Shown here one piece after another: positions 31,374 through 41,042 of a stretch of 64,000 nucleotides of DNA. How positions within the stretch are numbered: the first letter of the stretch is position 1; the number at the start of each line of letters is the position of its first letter. The notes beneath the pieces were generated by a model, which was not told the origin of the DNA, did no database searches, and was given only the letters and a program-made list of their open reading frames with translations. Origin of the DNA: Myxococcales bacterium (GTDB lineage: Bacteria > Myxococcota > Polyangia > Nannocystales > Nannocystaceae); the NCBI GenBank assembly GCA_016793465.1, contig JAEUJW010000067.1, forward strand, positions 248,001 through 312,000, in the 5' to 3' direction. Position numbers and translations under genes: made by a program.

Positions 31374-33041
31374 ATGCCGCTCCCGTTCCCGATCCTTCTC
31401 GTTCTCGCAGCACCAGCCTCGGATCTCGAGGCGAAGGTCAAGGCGATCTTCGAAGAGAACACCTGCACCGGCTGTCACAGCGCCGGCGGCGAGGAGCCGA
31501 ACCTCGAGGGCTCACCGGCGCGACTGGTCGGCATGAAGTCGAAGGCGACGGGCAAGCCCTACGTCGTCGCCGGCAACCCCGACGGCAGCTACTTGATGGC
31601 CAAGCTGATCGGCAAGGGCATCGAGGGCGACACGATGCCCCTCGGGGGCGACCCGCTGCCCGCCGGCCAGAAGAAGACCGTCAGCGAGTGGATCGCCAGC
31701 CTCGGCGGCGGCTCCGGCGCCAAGGCGCCGACGACCCCGACGCCGCCGCCCGCGAGCGGCGGCGCCGCCGCGTCCGGCGGCGACCTCGACAAGAAGATCG
31801 CCGACGCCGAGGCCAGGGTGCAGAAGATCTTCAACGACCAGTGCGCCGCCTGTCACGACAAGGGCGCCGACGAGGTCGTGCTCACCGGGCCGCTCGAGCG
31901 CCTCACCCGCGAGCGTTCGAAGGTCAACCAAAAGCCCTTCATCGTCGCCGGCGACCCCGACGGCAGCTACCTGCTGCAGAAGATGACCGGCGCCAAGGGC
32001 ATCCAGGGCGACGTGATGCCCCTCGGCGGCGACCCGCTGCCGAAGGCCGACCTCGAGGCGGTGCGCACGTACATCACGCTGCTCGGCGAGCGCGGCAAGG
32101 CCGGCCCCGCGGCGCCGACCGACGCGCCGCCGGGCGACACGACCCCGCCGCCGGGCGACGCGACCCCGCCGCCGGACGACGGCGCCGCCGAGCCGCCCGG
32201 CGACGAGAAGAAGCCGAGCAAGCCGCCGTTCCACGGGGTCTGGCAGATCAACCTGCCGTCGACCACCAGCCTCGGCCGCCGCAACTTCGAGTTCCGCATC
32301 GACCACCGCTTCGGCCGGGTCGGCGAGGAGCGCGGCGCGTTCGGCCTCGACGCCGGCGCGATCATCTCGTACGGCTTCGCCTACGGCATCCTCGACGGCT
32401 GGGACGTGGTCCTGCGGCGCACCAGCTCGCGCAAGGGCTACGAGTTCGGCACCAAGTACATCCCGATCCGCCAGGAGGCGGGCAAGCCGGTCAGCTTCGG
32501 CGGCTACGCCTCGGTCGAGTACTTCCGCGACTTCCCGTCGAGCACCGCCAACCCGTGGTCGGGCAACTTCCAGCTGCTCCTGAGCCGCCTGTGGTTCGAC
32601 CGCTGGAGCACCATGCTGGTGCTCGGCTACAGCCTGCGCACCGACCACCAGGCCGCGCCGCAGGTCGACCTGCCCGACGACGGCGTCGACGGCCCGGTCG
32701 CCGTCCGCGACCGCCGCGGCACGCTCGGCGTCGGCATCGGCTCGACCGTGTGGCTCGGCCAGAAGAAGAAGTGGGGCATCGACATGGAGTACAACCTGCC
32801 GATCCCCGCCGACGCGTTCTTCTACAACGGCGGCAACGCCGACCCGAGCGGCAGCAACATCGGCTCGTGGTCGATCGGCGGGTCGATCCGCACCGGCCTG
32901 CACTTCTTCCAGATCTTCATCACCAACACCCGGGAGATCCACACCAACCTGTACGCCCCGGGCGGCCAGTCCAAGAACCCGTTCGCCGATCGCGGCAGCT
33001 TCTTCTTCGGCTTCAACCTCAGCCGCAAGTGGGGCCTGTAA
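31374..33041 (+). CDS. Dihaem c-type cytochrome fused to an outer-membrane beta-barrel-like domain
   Basis: A 555-residue exported protein with a short signal (residues 1-15). Two homologous cytochrome-c-like units follow, each with CXXCH (CTGCH at 31-35, CAACH at 157-161) and a likely Met ligand in GDTMPLGGDPLP (Met88) and GDVMPLGGDPLP (Met215). Both units share VAG(N/D)PDGSYL. A Pro-rich linker then leads to residues about 290-555, which have alternating aromatic/Gly strands and end in a Phe/Leu pattern like a beta-barrel (RGSFFFGFNLSRKWGL). The layout suggests electron transfer near or through the outer membrane. The next gene starts 5 bp downstream. Confidence 0.85.
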   Translation: MPLPFPILLVLAAPASDLEAKVKAIFEENTCTGCHSAGGEEPNLEGSPARLVGMKSKATGKPYVVAGNPDGSYLMAKLIGKGIEGDTMPLGGDPLPAGQKKTVSEWIASLGGGSGAKAPTTPTPPPASGGAAASGGDLDKKIADAEARVQKIFNDQCAACHDKGADEVVLTGPLERLTRERSKVNQKPFIVAGDPDGSYLLQKMTGAKGIQGDVMPLGGDPLPKADLEAVRTYITLLGERGKAGPAAPTDAPPGDTTPPPGDATPPPDDGAAEPPGDEKKPSKPPFHGVWQINLPSTTSLGRRNFEFRIDHRFGRVGEERGAFGLDAGAIISYGFAYGILDGWDVVLRRTSSRKGYEFGTKYIPIRQEAGKPVSFGGYASVEYFRDFPSSTANPWSGNFQLLLSRLWFDRWSTMLVLGYSLRTDHQAAPQVDLPDDGVDGPVAVRDRRGTLGVGIGSTVWLGQKKKWGIDMEYNLPIPADAFFYNGGNADPSGSNIGSWSIGGSIRTGLHFFQIFITNTREIHTNLYAPGGQSKNPFADRGSFFFGFNLSRKWGL

Positions 33042-33045
33042 AATT

Positions 33046-33873
33046 ATGCACTCGCGTCTCCTGTCCCACGCATCGCTCCTGGCGAACCTCACGGCCCTGC
33101 GGGCCCTGTCCGTCGGCCTGCTGCTGACGGCGTGCAACCAGCTCGAGGCGGTCGACGACGCCGGCAGCGGCGGCGGCGTGCCCCCCGACGTCGAGGCGGC
33201 CTTCAAGGCCTCGTGCGCGCGCGCCGGCTGCCACGCGTCGGGCGGCATCCAGCCGACGCTCGAGGGCGGCGCGCTCGACACGCTGGTCGGCAGCAAGTAC
33301 GTGACCATCGGCGACCTCGCGGCCTCGGAGATCGCGGTCCGCATCCTCCCCGACGCGACGCTCGCGGCCATCGGGGCGACCCGCGTCGGCAACCGCATGC
33401 CGCAGGGCGGCCCCTACGACACGCCCGACGTGCAGACGATCGTGGCCTGGATCGCCGGCGCCGAGTTCCCGGGCGACAGCGGCGCGGGCAGCAGCACCGG
33501 CGAGGACCCGACCACCGGCGGCGAGGGCTCGTCGACCGGCGGCGAGCCGCTCATGCCGACGTTCACCAACGTGGTCGAGATCTTCAAGGTCGACTGCAGC
33601 TGCCACCAGTCCGACCCGCTCGACGCGCTCAACGGCGGGCTCGACCTGCGCCCCGACAGCGCCTACGCCAACATCGTCGACGTGCCGTCGATCGACATCC
33701 CGGCGACCAAGCAGGTCGCCCCGAGCGACGCCGAGAGCAGCTACCTCTACCAGAAGATCGTCGGCACGCCCGGCATCGTCGGCATGCAGATGCCGCTGGG
33801 CACCGCCCCGATGGCGATGGAGAAGATCCAGCTGATCGAGGACTGGATCAACGCCGGAGCGCTGGACGACTGA
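33046..33873 (+). CDS. Lipoprotein with two cytochrome-c-like units and irregular haem motifs
   Basis: A 275-residue lipoprotein (lipobox LTAC, Cys30). Two units resemble those of the preceding cytochrome: sequences around each are EAAFKASCARAGCH and FKVDCSCH, and each is followed by a Met-Pro segment (RMPQGG, Met118; MQMPLG). Yet the first site is C-x4-C-H (57-63) and the second C-x-C-H (184-187) instead of CXXCH. Between them is a Ser/Thr/Gly linker. Haem attachment is therefore uncertain: either unusual c-type sites or units that have lost haem. It is the second gene of an operon with the dihaem protein. Confidence 0.8.
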   Translation: MHSRLLSHASLLANLTALRALSVGLLLTACNQLEAVDDAGSGGGVPPDVEAAFKASCARAGCHASGGIQPTLEGGALDTLVGSKYVTIGDLAASEIAVRILPDATLAAIGATRVGNRMPQGGPYDTPDVQTIVAWIAGAEFPGDSGAGSSTGEDPTTGGEGSSTGGEPLMPTFTNVVEIFKVDCSCHQSDPLDALNGGLDLRPDSAYANIVDVPSIDIPATKQVAPSDAESSYLYQKIVGTPGIVGMQMPLGTAPMAMEKIQLIEDWINAGALDD

Positions 33874-33874
33874 C

Positions 33875-34792
33875 GTGCGCCCCGTCGACGGCCTCGAGTC
33901 GCTCGCGGTCCCCAGCGGCGACGTGACCCTCCACCTGGTCCGCAGCCCCGCGTTCCGCGGCGAGCGCCGCGCGCCGGTGCTGTTCCTCCACGGCTTCCCC
34001 GACTCGCACGCGACCTGGTCCAACCAGCTGGGCGGCCTCGCGCCGATGCACCCGGTCGCGGCCTTCGACCAGCGCGGGGTCGGCGGCTCGACCGCCCCGC
34101 AGTCGCGCGAGGGCACCCGCATCGCCCGCTACCTCGACGACATCGCCGCGGCGATCGACGCCGTCGCCGGTCCCGAGGGCCAGGTCCACCTCGTCGGCCA
34201 CGACTGGGGCGGCATGCTCGGCTGGCTGTTCGTCGGCGACCCGGCGCGCGCCGCCCGGGTGCGCAGCTTCACGGCGATCGCCGCGCCGCACCCGGAGATG
34301 GCGTTCGCCCACCTGGCCATGCGGGTGCGCCGCCACAGCCTCGCCGACCTCGCCTTCCTCGCCGACCAGCTGCGCCGGTTCTGGTACATCCTCCTGTTCC
34401 AGCTGCCGTACGTGCCCGAGGCCTACCTGACCCGCGACGTCGTCGGCCTGTGGGTCAAGACCCACCGCCGGGGCGGCGTGCAGCGCGGCGACCCCGAGCT
34501 CGCCCGCGTCGACCCGGCGCTCGCGCGCAGCACCTTGCTCGCCCCGCTCGCGCTCTACCGCCAGCTGCTGCTGCGCCGCCACGCCCCGCCGCCGAGCGTC
34601 ACGCTGCCGGTCAGCGTCATCGTGCCGCTGCGCGACCTGGCGATCGCGCCCGAGCTCTTCGACAACGCCCCCGAGTTCGTGCCCGACCTCGAGATGCACC
34701 ACATCGACGACAACCACTGGTTGCATCGCTCGCGCGCCGCGGAGGTCAACCGGATCCTCCACGACTTCATCCGCCGCCACGAGCCGTCCTGA
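33875..34792 (+). CDS. Epoxide-hydrolase-like alpha/beta hydrolase
   Basis: A 305-residue cytoplasmic protein with HGFPDS (the HGxP oxyanion motif) near residue 46, the nucleophile in VGHDWGGM (Asp in place of Ser), and a catalytic His in IDDNHWLHR close to the C-terminus. Asp nucleophile plus HGxP is typical of epoxide hydrolases and haloalkane dehalogenases. GTG at 33875 is 1 bp after the preceding stop, so it is probably the third gene of the cytochrome operon. The substrate is unknown. Confidence 0.85.
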   Translation: MRPVDGLESLAVPSGDVTLHLVRSPAFRGERRAPVLFLHGFPDSHATWSNQLGGLAPMHPVAAFDQRGVGGSTAPQSREGTRIARYLDDIAAAIDAVAGPEGQVHLVGHDWGGMLGWLFVGDPARAARVRSFTAIAAPHPEMAFAHLAMRVRRHSLADLAFLADQLRRFWYILLFQLPYVPEAYLTRDVVGLWVKTHRRGGVQRGDPELARVDPALARSTLLAPLALYRQLLLRRHAPPPSVTLPVSVIVPLRDLAIAPELFDNAPEFVPDLEMHHIDDNHWLHRSRAAEVNRILHDFIRRHEPS

Positions 34793-34890
34793 CTCCGCGG
34801 CGCGGCGCGGTCGGCGGCCGCGCCGGCGGCCTTGCGCGCCCGCGTGCCCGCGGTGTAGGGTCCGCCCGCCGCGGCCCCGCGGGCATCGTC

Positions 34891-35250
34891 ATGGAGATCT
34901 TCAAAGAGTTCACCTTCGAGGCGGCGCACCGCCTGCCGAACGTCCCGCCGGACCACAAGTGCCACCGCCTGCACGGTCACTCCTTCCGCGTGGCGCTGCA
35001 CGTGCGCGGCCCGGTCGACCCGCACACCGGGTGGATCCTCGACTTCGCCGACATCGCCGCCGCCTGGCAGCCGATGCACGCCATCCTCGACCACCACTAC
35101 CTCAACGAGGTCGAGGGCCTGGCCAACCCGACCAGCGAGAACCTCGCGCGCTTCATCTTCGACCGCGTGCGCCCGACGCTGCCGCTCCTCTGCCGCGTGG
35201 TCGTGCACGAGACGTGCACCTGCGGCGCGAGCTACGACGGCCCGCGCTGA
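34891..35250 (+). CDS. queD: 6-carboxytetrahydropterin synthase QueD
   Basis: A 119-residue protein of the PTPS family. Zinc ligands are His13 (FEAAHRL) and His28/His30 (LHGHSF), the catalytic Cys is Cys24 in DHKCHRL, and [10 protein letters not shown] near the C-terminus has the substrate-binding Glu. QueD turns dihydroneopterin triphosphate into 6-carboxytetrahydropterin in queuosine biosynthesis, and the length and the Cys placement fit this branch better than eukaryotic PTPS. No other que gene is in the window. ATG at 34891 starts directly with family sequence ([13 protein letters not shown]). Confidence 0.93.
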   Translation: MEIFKEFTFEAAHRLPNVPPDHKCHRLHGHSFRVALHVRGPVDPHTGWILDFADIAAAWQPMHAILDHHYLNEVEGLANPTSENLARFIFDRVRPTLPLLCRVVVHETCTCGASYDGPR

Positions 35251-35309
35251 GGTCGACGCCCGCGGACCGCGGCGCGAAGTTGCGCTATCGCGCGCACACC
35301 GGCGTTTGC

Positions 35310-35315
35310 TATCGT
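35310..35315 (+). promoter_or_regulatory. TAnnnT motif, TATCGT, 7 bases before the kinase start
   Basis: TATCGT-TGCCGCG-GTG in front of the large kinase gene; no ribosome binding site is seen. Confidence 0.4.
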
Positions 35316-35322
35316 TGCCGCG

Positions 35323-38300
35323 GTGACGTCGCCTGTCCGCAGCGCCGACGAGGAGCCGGTGCTCGTCGGCCCCTACCGCCTGCTCGGTCAGCTCGGCGGC
35401 GGCGGGATGGGCATCGTCTGGCGCGCCGAGCACTGCGCCACCGGCGAGGTCGTGGCCCTGAAGACGGTGCGCCTGCCCGAGCCGCGCATGCTGGCCAGCA
35501 TCCGCCGGGAGATCCACGCGCTCACGCGCATGCGCCACCCGGGCGTCGTGCGGGTGGTCGCCCGCGGGGTCACCAACGGGCTGCCGTGGTACGCGATGGA
35601 GCTGCTGACCGGGCGCACGCTGGCCCACCTGATCCGCAGCACCTGGTCGGAGAGCCAGCCCGGGTACATCGGCCGCACCGACAGCCGCAGCCGCAAGCTG
35701 CCGACGCCGGTCGGGCTCGCCGGCGCCGACACCGAGTTCGGCATGGGCGGCTCGGCCACGCTGTCGGGCGTGCAGTACACCCTCGAGTTCGACGCGGAGC
35801 CGACGCCCGCGCTCGCGCCCGCCGAGGACGTGGGCCGCGAGGCGACGCTGCTGCGCCCGCTGGCCGCGGCCGGCGAGGCGCCGACGCTGCTGCGCGTGGC
35901 CCTGCGCCTGTGCGAGACGCTGGCGGTGCTGCACGGCGCCGGGGTGGTCCACCGCGACCTGAAGCCCGAGAACGTGTTCGTGCGGGCCACCGGCGAGCCG
36001 GTGCTCGTCGACTTCGGCCTGGCCGCCCAGGGCGCCGCCGGGCGCGAGGTGCTCGACGCCGGCGGGGTGGTGGTCGGCACGCTGCACTACATGGCGCCCG
36101 AGCAGCTGCAGGGCGAGTACGTCGACGCCCGCGCCGACCTCTACTCGCTCGGCTGCATCCTCTACGAGTGCCTGACCGGCGACCCGCCGTTCGTCGGCGC
36201 GCCGATGCAGGTGATCCAGCAGCACCTGCACCGGGCGCCCGACCCGCTGCCGTCGCGCGTCGACGGCATCTCGCCGGCGCTCGACGCCCTGGTCCAGCGG
36301 CTGCTGTGCAAGGACCCGCGCGAGCGCGCCGGCTACGCCGCCGACGTCGCGGCCGAGCTCGCCGCGCTGGTCGGCGAGCCCGCGGACATCGCCCCCGGCG
36401 GCGCCCCGCGCCAGCTCTACCGCGCCGGCTTCTCCGGCCGCGAGGGCGAGCTCGACGCGCTCGCCCGGCTGCTCGACCACCTGGCCTACGGGACAGGCAA
36501 GCTGGCGCTCGTGCGCGGCGAGGCCGGCACCGGCAAGACCCGCCTGCTGATGGAGTTCGCCCGCCGGGCCGCCTCCGGGCGCCCGCTGATCGTGACCGGC
36601 GAGTGCCTCGCGGTCGGCCTCCAGGACGCCGACCTGCGCGTCGAGGCCGCCCCGCTGCACCCGTTCCGCGAGCTGTTCCTCCACGTCGTCGACCGCGCGC
36701 ACAAGCTCGGGCCCGACGAGACGCAGCGGCTCCTCGGCGCCGACCTGCGCGTGCTCGCCGAGTTCGAGCCGGCCCTGCTCGGCCTGCCCGGCGCCGCCGC
36801 GGCGCCCGAGGTCCCGGTGCTGCCCGGCGAGGCCCGGCGCCAGCGCGTCGTCGACGCCATGACCCGCCTGCTGACCGCGCTGGCCCGTCCGGGCCCGCTG
36901 GTGCTGCTGCTCGACGACGTGCAGTGGGCCGACGAGCTCACGCTCGCGGTCCTGGCCGCGCTGCCGTCGACCCTGCCGAAGGCCCCGGCGCTGGTGGTCT
37001 GCGCCTACCGCCCTGACGAGGCCCCGCGCGAGCTGCACGCCCTGGCCTCGCGCCCCGGCGTGCACGGCATCGCCCTGCGGCCGCTGCGCGACGCGGCCGC
37101 GCGCTCGATCGTCGCCGACGTGCTCGCGCTGCCCGAGCCGCCCGACGGCCTGCTCGCCGACCTCGAGCCCGAGGACGCCGGCAACCCGTTCTTCATCACC
37201 GAGCTGCTGCACGTCGCCCACGACGAGGGCCTGCTGGTCCGCGACGGCCACGACCACTGGCGCCTCGCCGACCGCGCCGCCGAGCGCCTGCCGCACAGCA
37301 TGCGGGACATCAGCGCGCGCCGCCTGGCCGCGCTGGCCCCGGCGACCCGCCGCGTGGTCGACGTCGCCGCCGTGCTCGGCCGCATCCTCGACCTCGACCT
37401 GCTGATCGGCGTCGAGGGCCTGCAAGAGGACGAGGTGCTCGACGCGGTCGACGACCTCATCCTCCACCGCGTGGTCCAGCGCTCGTGGACCGGCGACCTG
37501 ACGTTCGTGCACGACGGCGTGCTGGCCACGGCCTACGCCGCGCTCGCGCCCGACCGCCGCGAGGCCCTGCACGGCCGCATCGCCGAGCGCATCGAGGCCG
37601 CCCGCCCGCAAGGCCGCGCCCTCCCCGAATTGGCCCACCACTGGTCCCGCGCCGGCGCGCCCGCGCGGGCCTTCCACGTGCTCGTCCGCAACGCCCGCCG
37701 GACCCTCGCCGCCGGCGCCCACCACCAGGCGAAGGCCCTGCTGCAGCGCGTGTGGGCCCTCGTCGACGCCGGCCTCGTGCTCGCCCGCGGCGAGCGCTCG
37801 GCCGCCGCGCTGCTGACCGCCGAGGCCGCGCTCGGGCTCGGCGACATCGACGCCGCCCAGGCCCGCGTGGCCGAGGCCTTGCAGCTGCAAGGCCACAGCC
37901 TGCCGCGCAGCGAGCCCGGGTGGTTCGGCGAGCTCGTGCTGGCCATGGGCCGCCAGTTCACCGGCCTGGCCCGCCGCGCCGGCCGCCGCGCGCGCGCCGA
38001 CCCCAGGCCCTCACCGGCGGTGTTGCGCCACTCGAGCAACGTCGTGCGCGCGCAGGCCCTCAACCTGCTGCAGCAGAGCTACGTGGCCCGCGGCGACACC
38101 CTGCGCCTGCTGGCGACCTGCTTCATGGCCGCCAACACCGCCGAGGGCAGCCCCGACGCGGCCAACCCGGCGATCGCCTACTCGGTGATCGGCGCGGTGT
38201 GCGGCGCGGTCGGCCTCGAGTCGCGGGCCGCGTGGTACTTCGCCGAGGCCAGCGCGCACAGCCGCCGCCTCGGCGACGCCCACAGCGAGGTCGCGGCCGG

Positions 38301-39189
38301 CGTGGCCGAGTGCGCCCACTGGCTCGGCGTGGCCCGCTGGGACCTGCTCGAGTCGCGAGGCGGAGCCCTCGCCGCCACCGCCCGGGCGATCGGCGCCCGC
38401 CACGAGTGGGAGGGTTTAACGTTGATGACCGCCGGCGGACGGCTGCGCCACCGCGGCTGCGCCGGCGTGCGCGAGCCGCTGTCCGAGGCCCTCGCCTCCG
38501 CGGTCGCCCGCAACAACGAGCTGTCGGCCGCCTGGTGCCGCGTGCTCCGCAGCGAGTGCGACCTCTGGCTCGGCTCGCTCGACCAGGCCGAGATCGACGC
38601 CGGCCTGGCGATCCCCGCGGTCCTGCGCGGCTCCGGCAAGGGCAGCGCCGCCGTGCCGCGCGCCGTGCAGGCCGCCGTCTTCCTCGAGAAGGGCCAGCTC
38701 GCCGAGGCCGCCGCCGCCGCCAGGCAGGTGCTCGTCGACCTCAAGGGCGAGACCCTGCTGTTCATGCACGAGACCGCCTGCCGCCTCGCCGCCGACGTGC
38801 TGCTCGACCTCTGGGACGACGCCCGGACCAACGGTCGCAGCGACGCCGACGAGCACCGCCACGCCGCCCACACGCTAATTAAACTCGAGCGCGGGCTGGC
38901 CCGGCGCACCCCGTTCGCCAGGCCCACGGCGATGCGCCTGACCGGCAAGGCCATGCGCATCGCCGGCCAGCAGGGCGAGGCCCGCGAGCACCTCGCGGCC
39001 GCGCTCGCGCACGCCGCCGAGTTCGCGCTCGAGCGCGGCCTCATCGAGCTCGAGCTCGGCCTCTGCCTCCCCGTCGGCGCCGCCGGGCGCGACGAGCACG
39101 CCCGCCGCGCCTGCGCCCACTTCGACGCCTGCGACGCCGCCACCGGCGTGCACCGGGTCGAACGCGCGCTGAAAGGACCTCAAGGATGA
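35323..39189 (+). CDS. Ser/Thr protein kinase fused to an AAA-type ATPase and TPR region
   Basis: A 1288-residue protein. The kinase domain (about 15-345) has GQLGGGGMGIVW, ALKTV, HRDLKPEN at 210-217, DFG and APEQ. An insertion of about 70 residues lies between the hinge and helix E (from about 105 to 180). The NTPase has Walker A GEAGTGKT at 399-406 and Walker B LLLDD around 528-532, as in the ATPase of kinase/adenylate-cyclase sensor fusions. From about 640 on, helical repeats fit TPR. Signal input by the repeats, nucleotide-controlled, with phosphorylation as output, is the usual model. The stop overlaps the start of the cyclase gene by 4 bp. Confidence 0.93.
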   Translation: MTSPVRSADEEPVLVGPYRLLGQLGGGGMGIVWRAEHCATGEVVALKTVRLPEPRMLASIRREIHALTRMRHPGVVRVVARGVTNGLPWYAMELLTGRTLAHLIRSTWSESQPGYIGRTDSRSRKLPTPVGLAGADTEFGMGGSATLSGVQYTLEFDAEPTPALAPAEDVGREATLLRPLAAAGEAPTLLRVALRLCETLAVLHGAGVVHRDLKPENVFVRATGEPVLVDFGLAAQGAAGREVLDAGGVVVGTLHYMAPEQLQGEYVDARADLYSLGCILYECLTGDPPFVGAPMQVIQQHLHRAPDPLPSRVDGISPALDALVQRLLCKDPRERAGYAADVAAELAALVGEPADIAPGGAPRQLYRAGFSGREGELDALARLLDHLAYGTGKLALVRGEAGTGKTRLLMEFARRAASGRPLIVTGECLAVGLQDADLRVEAAPLHPFRELFLHVVDRAHKLGPDETQRLLGADLRVLAEFEPALLGLPGAAAAPEVPVLPGEARRQRVVDAMTRLLTALARPGPLVLLLDDVQWADELTLAVLAALPSTLPKAPALVVCAYRPDEAPRELHALASRPGVHGIALRPLRDAAARSIVADVLALPEPPDGLLADLEPEDAGNPFFITELLHVAHDEGLLVRDGHDHWRLADRAAERLPHSMRDISARRLAALAPATRRVVDVAAVLGRILDLDLLIGVEGLQEDEVLDAVDDLILHRVVQRSWTGDLTFVHDGVLATAYAALAPDRREALHGRIAERIEAARPQGRALPELAHHWSRAGAPARAFHVLVRNARRTLAAGAHHQAKALLQRVWALVDAGLVLARGERSAAALLTAEAALGLGDIDAAQARVAEALQLQGHSLPRSEPGWFGELVLAMGRQFTGLARRAGRRARADPRPSPAVLRHSSNVVRAQALNLLQQSYVARGDTLRLLATCFMAANTAEGSPDAANPAIAYSVIGAVCGAVGLESRAAWYFAEASAHSRRLGDAHSEVAAGVAECAHWLGVARWDLLESRGGALAATARAIGARHEWEGLTLMTAGGRLRHRGCAGVREPLSEALASAVARNNELSAAWCRVLRSECDLWLGSLDQAEIDAGLAIPAVLRGSGKGSAAVPRAVQAAVFLEKGQLAEAAAAARQVLVDLKGETLLFMHETACRLAADVLLDLWDDARTNGRSDADEHRHAAHTLIKLERGLARRTPFARPTAMRLTGKAMRIAGQQGEAREHLAAALAHAAEFALERGLIELELGLCLPVGAAGRDEHARRACAHFDACDAATGVHRVERALKGPQG

Positions 39190-41042
39190 CCACCCCGACC
39201 GATCCGCCGACGCCGTCGCCCTCGCAGACCCCCGCAGCGCCCGACGTCGACGCCGCCATCGCCCGCGCCCACGCCCACGTGCGCGCCCGGCAGCACCGCG
39301 ACGGCTCGTGGCCGGGCGCGACGATCGCCGGCCCCGACGCCACCGCCGAGGCCGTCATCGCCCTCGCCTTCACCGACGCGCTCACCCCCGAGGACGGCCG
39401 CAAGGCCGCGCGCGCCATGCTCGCCTACCAGCTGGGCGACGGCTCGTTCAGCCCCTACCAGGACGGCCCCGGCACGCTCGACCAGACCGCGATCGTCTAC
39501 GCCGCCCTGCTGCGCGCCGGCGAGGACCCGACCTCCGACGCCTGCAAGAAGGCCTGGCAGTACATCCAGTCCCGCGGCGGATTTAATGAGTGCGAGGCCT
39601 ACACCCGGGTGCTGCTCGCGGCGGGCGGCGTGGTCGAGCCCTCGACGCTGACGACCATGCCGGTCGCGTGGGTGCTGATCCCCGGGGTGGAGCGCCTCCT
39701 CGGCACCCGCTTCACGCCGGCGTTCACCCTGATCTTCATGATGCTGCCGGCGCTGATCCGCGGCCTCCAGAACCGCAAGCGGCCGGCCGCGCCGGGCACG
39801 CTCGCGGCCCTCGAGCACGCCCGCGTGTGCCGCTACATCGCCACCCACCAGAACCCCACCGGCAACCTGTTCGGCGCGATCAACACCAGCGTGATGGCGA
39901 TCCTCACCTACGCCGCGCTCGGCCTGACCCGCGAGGACGACCGCCTGCACCGCGCCGTCGACGACCTGAAGCAGTGGCGACGCGAACGCGGCGACGAGCT
40001 CGAGTTCGTCACCTTCGACAGCCGCGTGTGGAACACCGCCCTGCTCGTCACGGCCCTGCGCCAGGGCGGCGTGCCGGCCGACGACCCCGCGATCCTCCGC
40101 GCGACCGAGTACATGATCACCCGCCAGTCGTTCTGGCCGCTGCCCCGCGACTGGCAGAACCCGACCCCCTTCACCCCGCGCACCGGCGGCTGGCCGTTCC
40201 AGGACCGCAACCCGCTCGGTGCCGACTGCGACTCGACGAGCGAGGTCCTGCAGGCCCTCGCGCAGCTCCAGCCGCTCGCCACCCGCATGCAGACCTCGGT
40301 CGACGCCGGCCTGCGCTGGCTGTACGGCATGCAGAACGCCGACGGCGGCTGGCCCGCGTTCGCCCGCGGCCAGCGCGGCAAGGACCCCGGACCGTTCCCG
40401 ATCTCCGCCCTCGAGACCCCGACAGCCCTCGTCGAAACTTTAAAAATGATGATCGAGCCGCCGATCCAGCTCGGCGACCCGGCCACCGAGGACCTCACCG
40501 GCCGCGTCCTCCAGGGCCTCGGCGCCCTCGGCGTGCGCGCCGACGATCGCCACGTCGCCCCCGCGGTCCGCTTCCTGCGCAATCAGCTCGACCGCAACGG
40601 CGCGTGGTGGGGCCGCTGGGAGTGCAACTACCTCGCGTGCACCTCGGAGGTGATCAGCGGCCTCGTCGCCGTCGGCGTCGACGTCTCGCGGCCGCCGTTC
40701 GCCGCCGCCGTGCAGTGGCTGCTCGACCACCAGAACGCCGACGGCGGCTGGGGCGAGACCGTCGACTCGTACGAGAACGTCGCCCTCGCCGGCACCGGCG
40801 CGTCGAGCCAGTACGTCACCGGCATCGTCGTGTGCGCCCTGATCGCCGCCGGCCACGCGCGCTCTCCGGCGGTCGCCCGCGCCGTCCAGCGCCTGCTCGA
40901 GATCCAGAACGAGGACGGCTCGTGGGACGGCGGCCCCTACCAGTTCGTCGTGCAGTGGCCGTGGCCGTTCTACCGCCTCGAGATGACCGCGACGATCTAC
41001 CCGCTGCGGGCGCTCACCGCCTACCGCAACGCGCTCGCCTGA
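39186..41042 (+). CDS. Squalene-hopene-cyclase-family protein (class II terpene cyclase-like)
   Basis: A 618-residue protein with squalene-cyclase repeats: QW-like motifs QNADGGWPAF, QNADGGWGE and QNEDGSWDG in the C-terminal half. The catalytic acid motif, DxDD in hopene cyclases, reads DCDST at 347-351: the proton-donor Asp349 is kept but the last Asp is Ser. Oxidosqualene cyclases use DCTAE instead. Family members cyclise squalene or related isoprenoids at the membrane. Substrate is unclear because of the altered motif. The ATG overlaps the kinase stop (ATGA), an unusual coupling for this family. Confidence 0.87.
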   Translation: MTTPTDPPTPSPSQTPAAPDVDAAIARAHAHVRARQHRDGSWPGATIAGPDATAEAVIALAFTDALTPEDGRKAARAMLAYQLGDGSFSPYQDGPGTLDQTAIVYAALLRAGEDPTSDACKKAWQYIQSRGGFNECEAYTRVLLAAGGVVEPSTLTTMPVAWVLIPGVERLLGTRFTPAFTLIFMMLPALIRGLQNRKRPAAPGTLAALEHARVCRYIATHQNPTGNLFGAINTSVMAILTYAALGLTREDDRLHRAVDDLKQWRRERGDELEFVTFDSRVWNTALLVTALRQGGVPADDPAILRATEYMITRQSFWPLPRDWQNPTPFTPRTGGWPFQDRNPLGADCDSTSEVLQALAQLQPLATRMQTSVDAGLRWLYGMQNADGGWPAFARGQRGKDPGPFPISALETPTALVETLKMMIEPPIQLGDPATEDLTGRVLQGLGALGVRADDRHVAPAVRFLRNQLDRNGAWWGRWECNYLACTSEVISGLVAVGVDVSRPPFAAAVQWLLDHQNADGGWGETVDSYENVALAGTGASSQYVTGIVVCALIAAGHARSPAVARAVQRLLEIQNEDGSWDGGPYQFVVQWPWPFYRLEMTATIYPLRALTAYRNALA

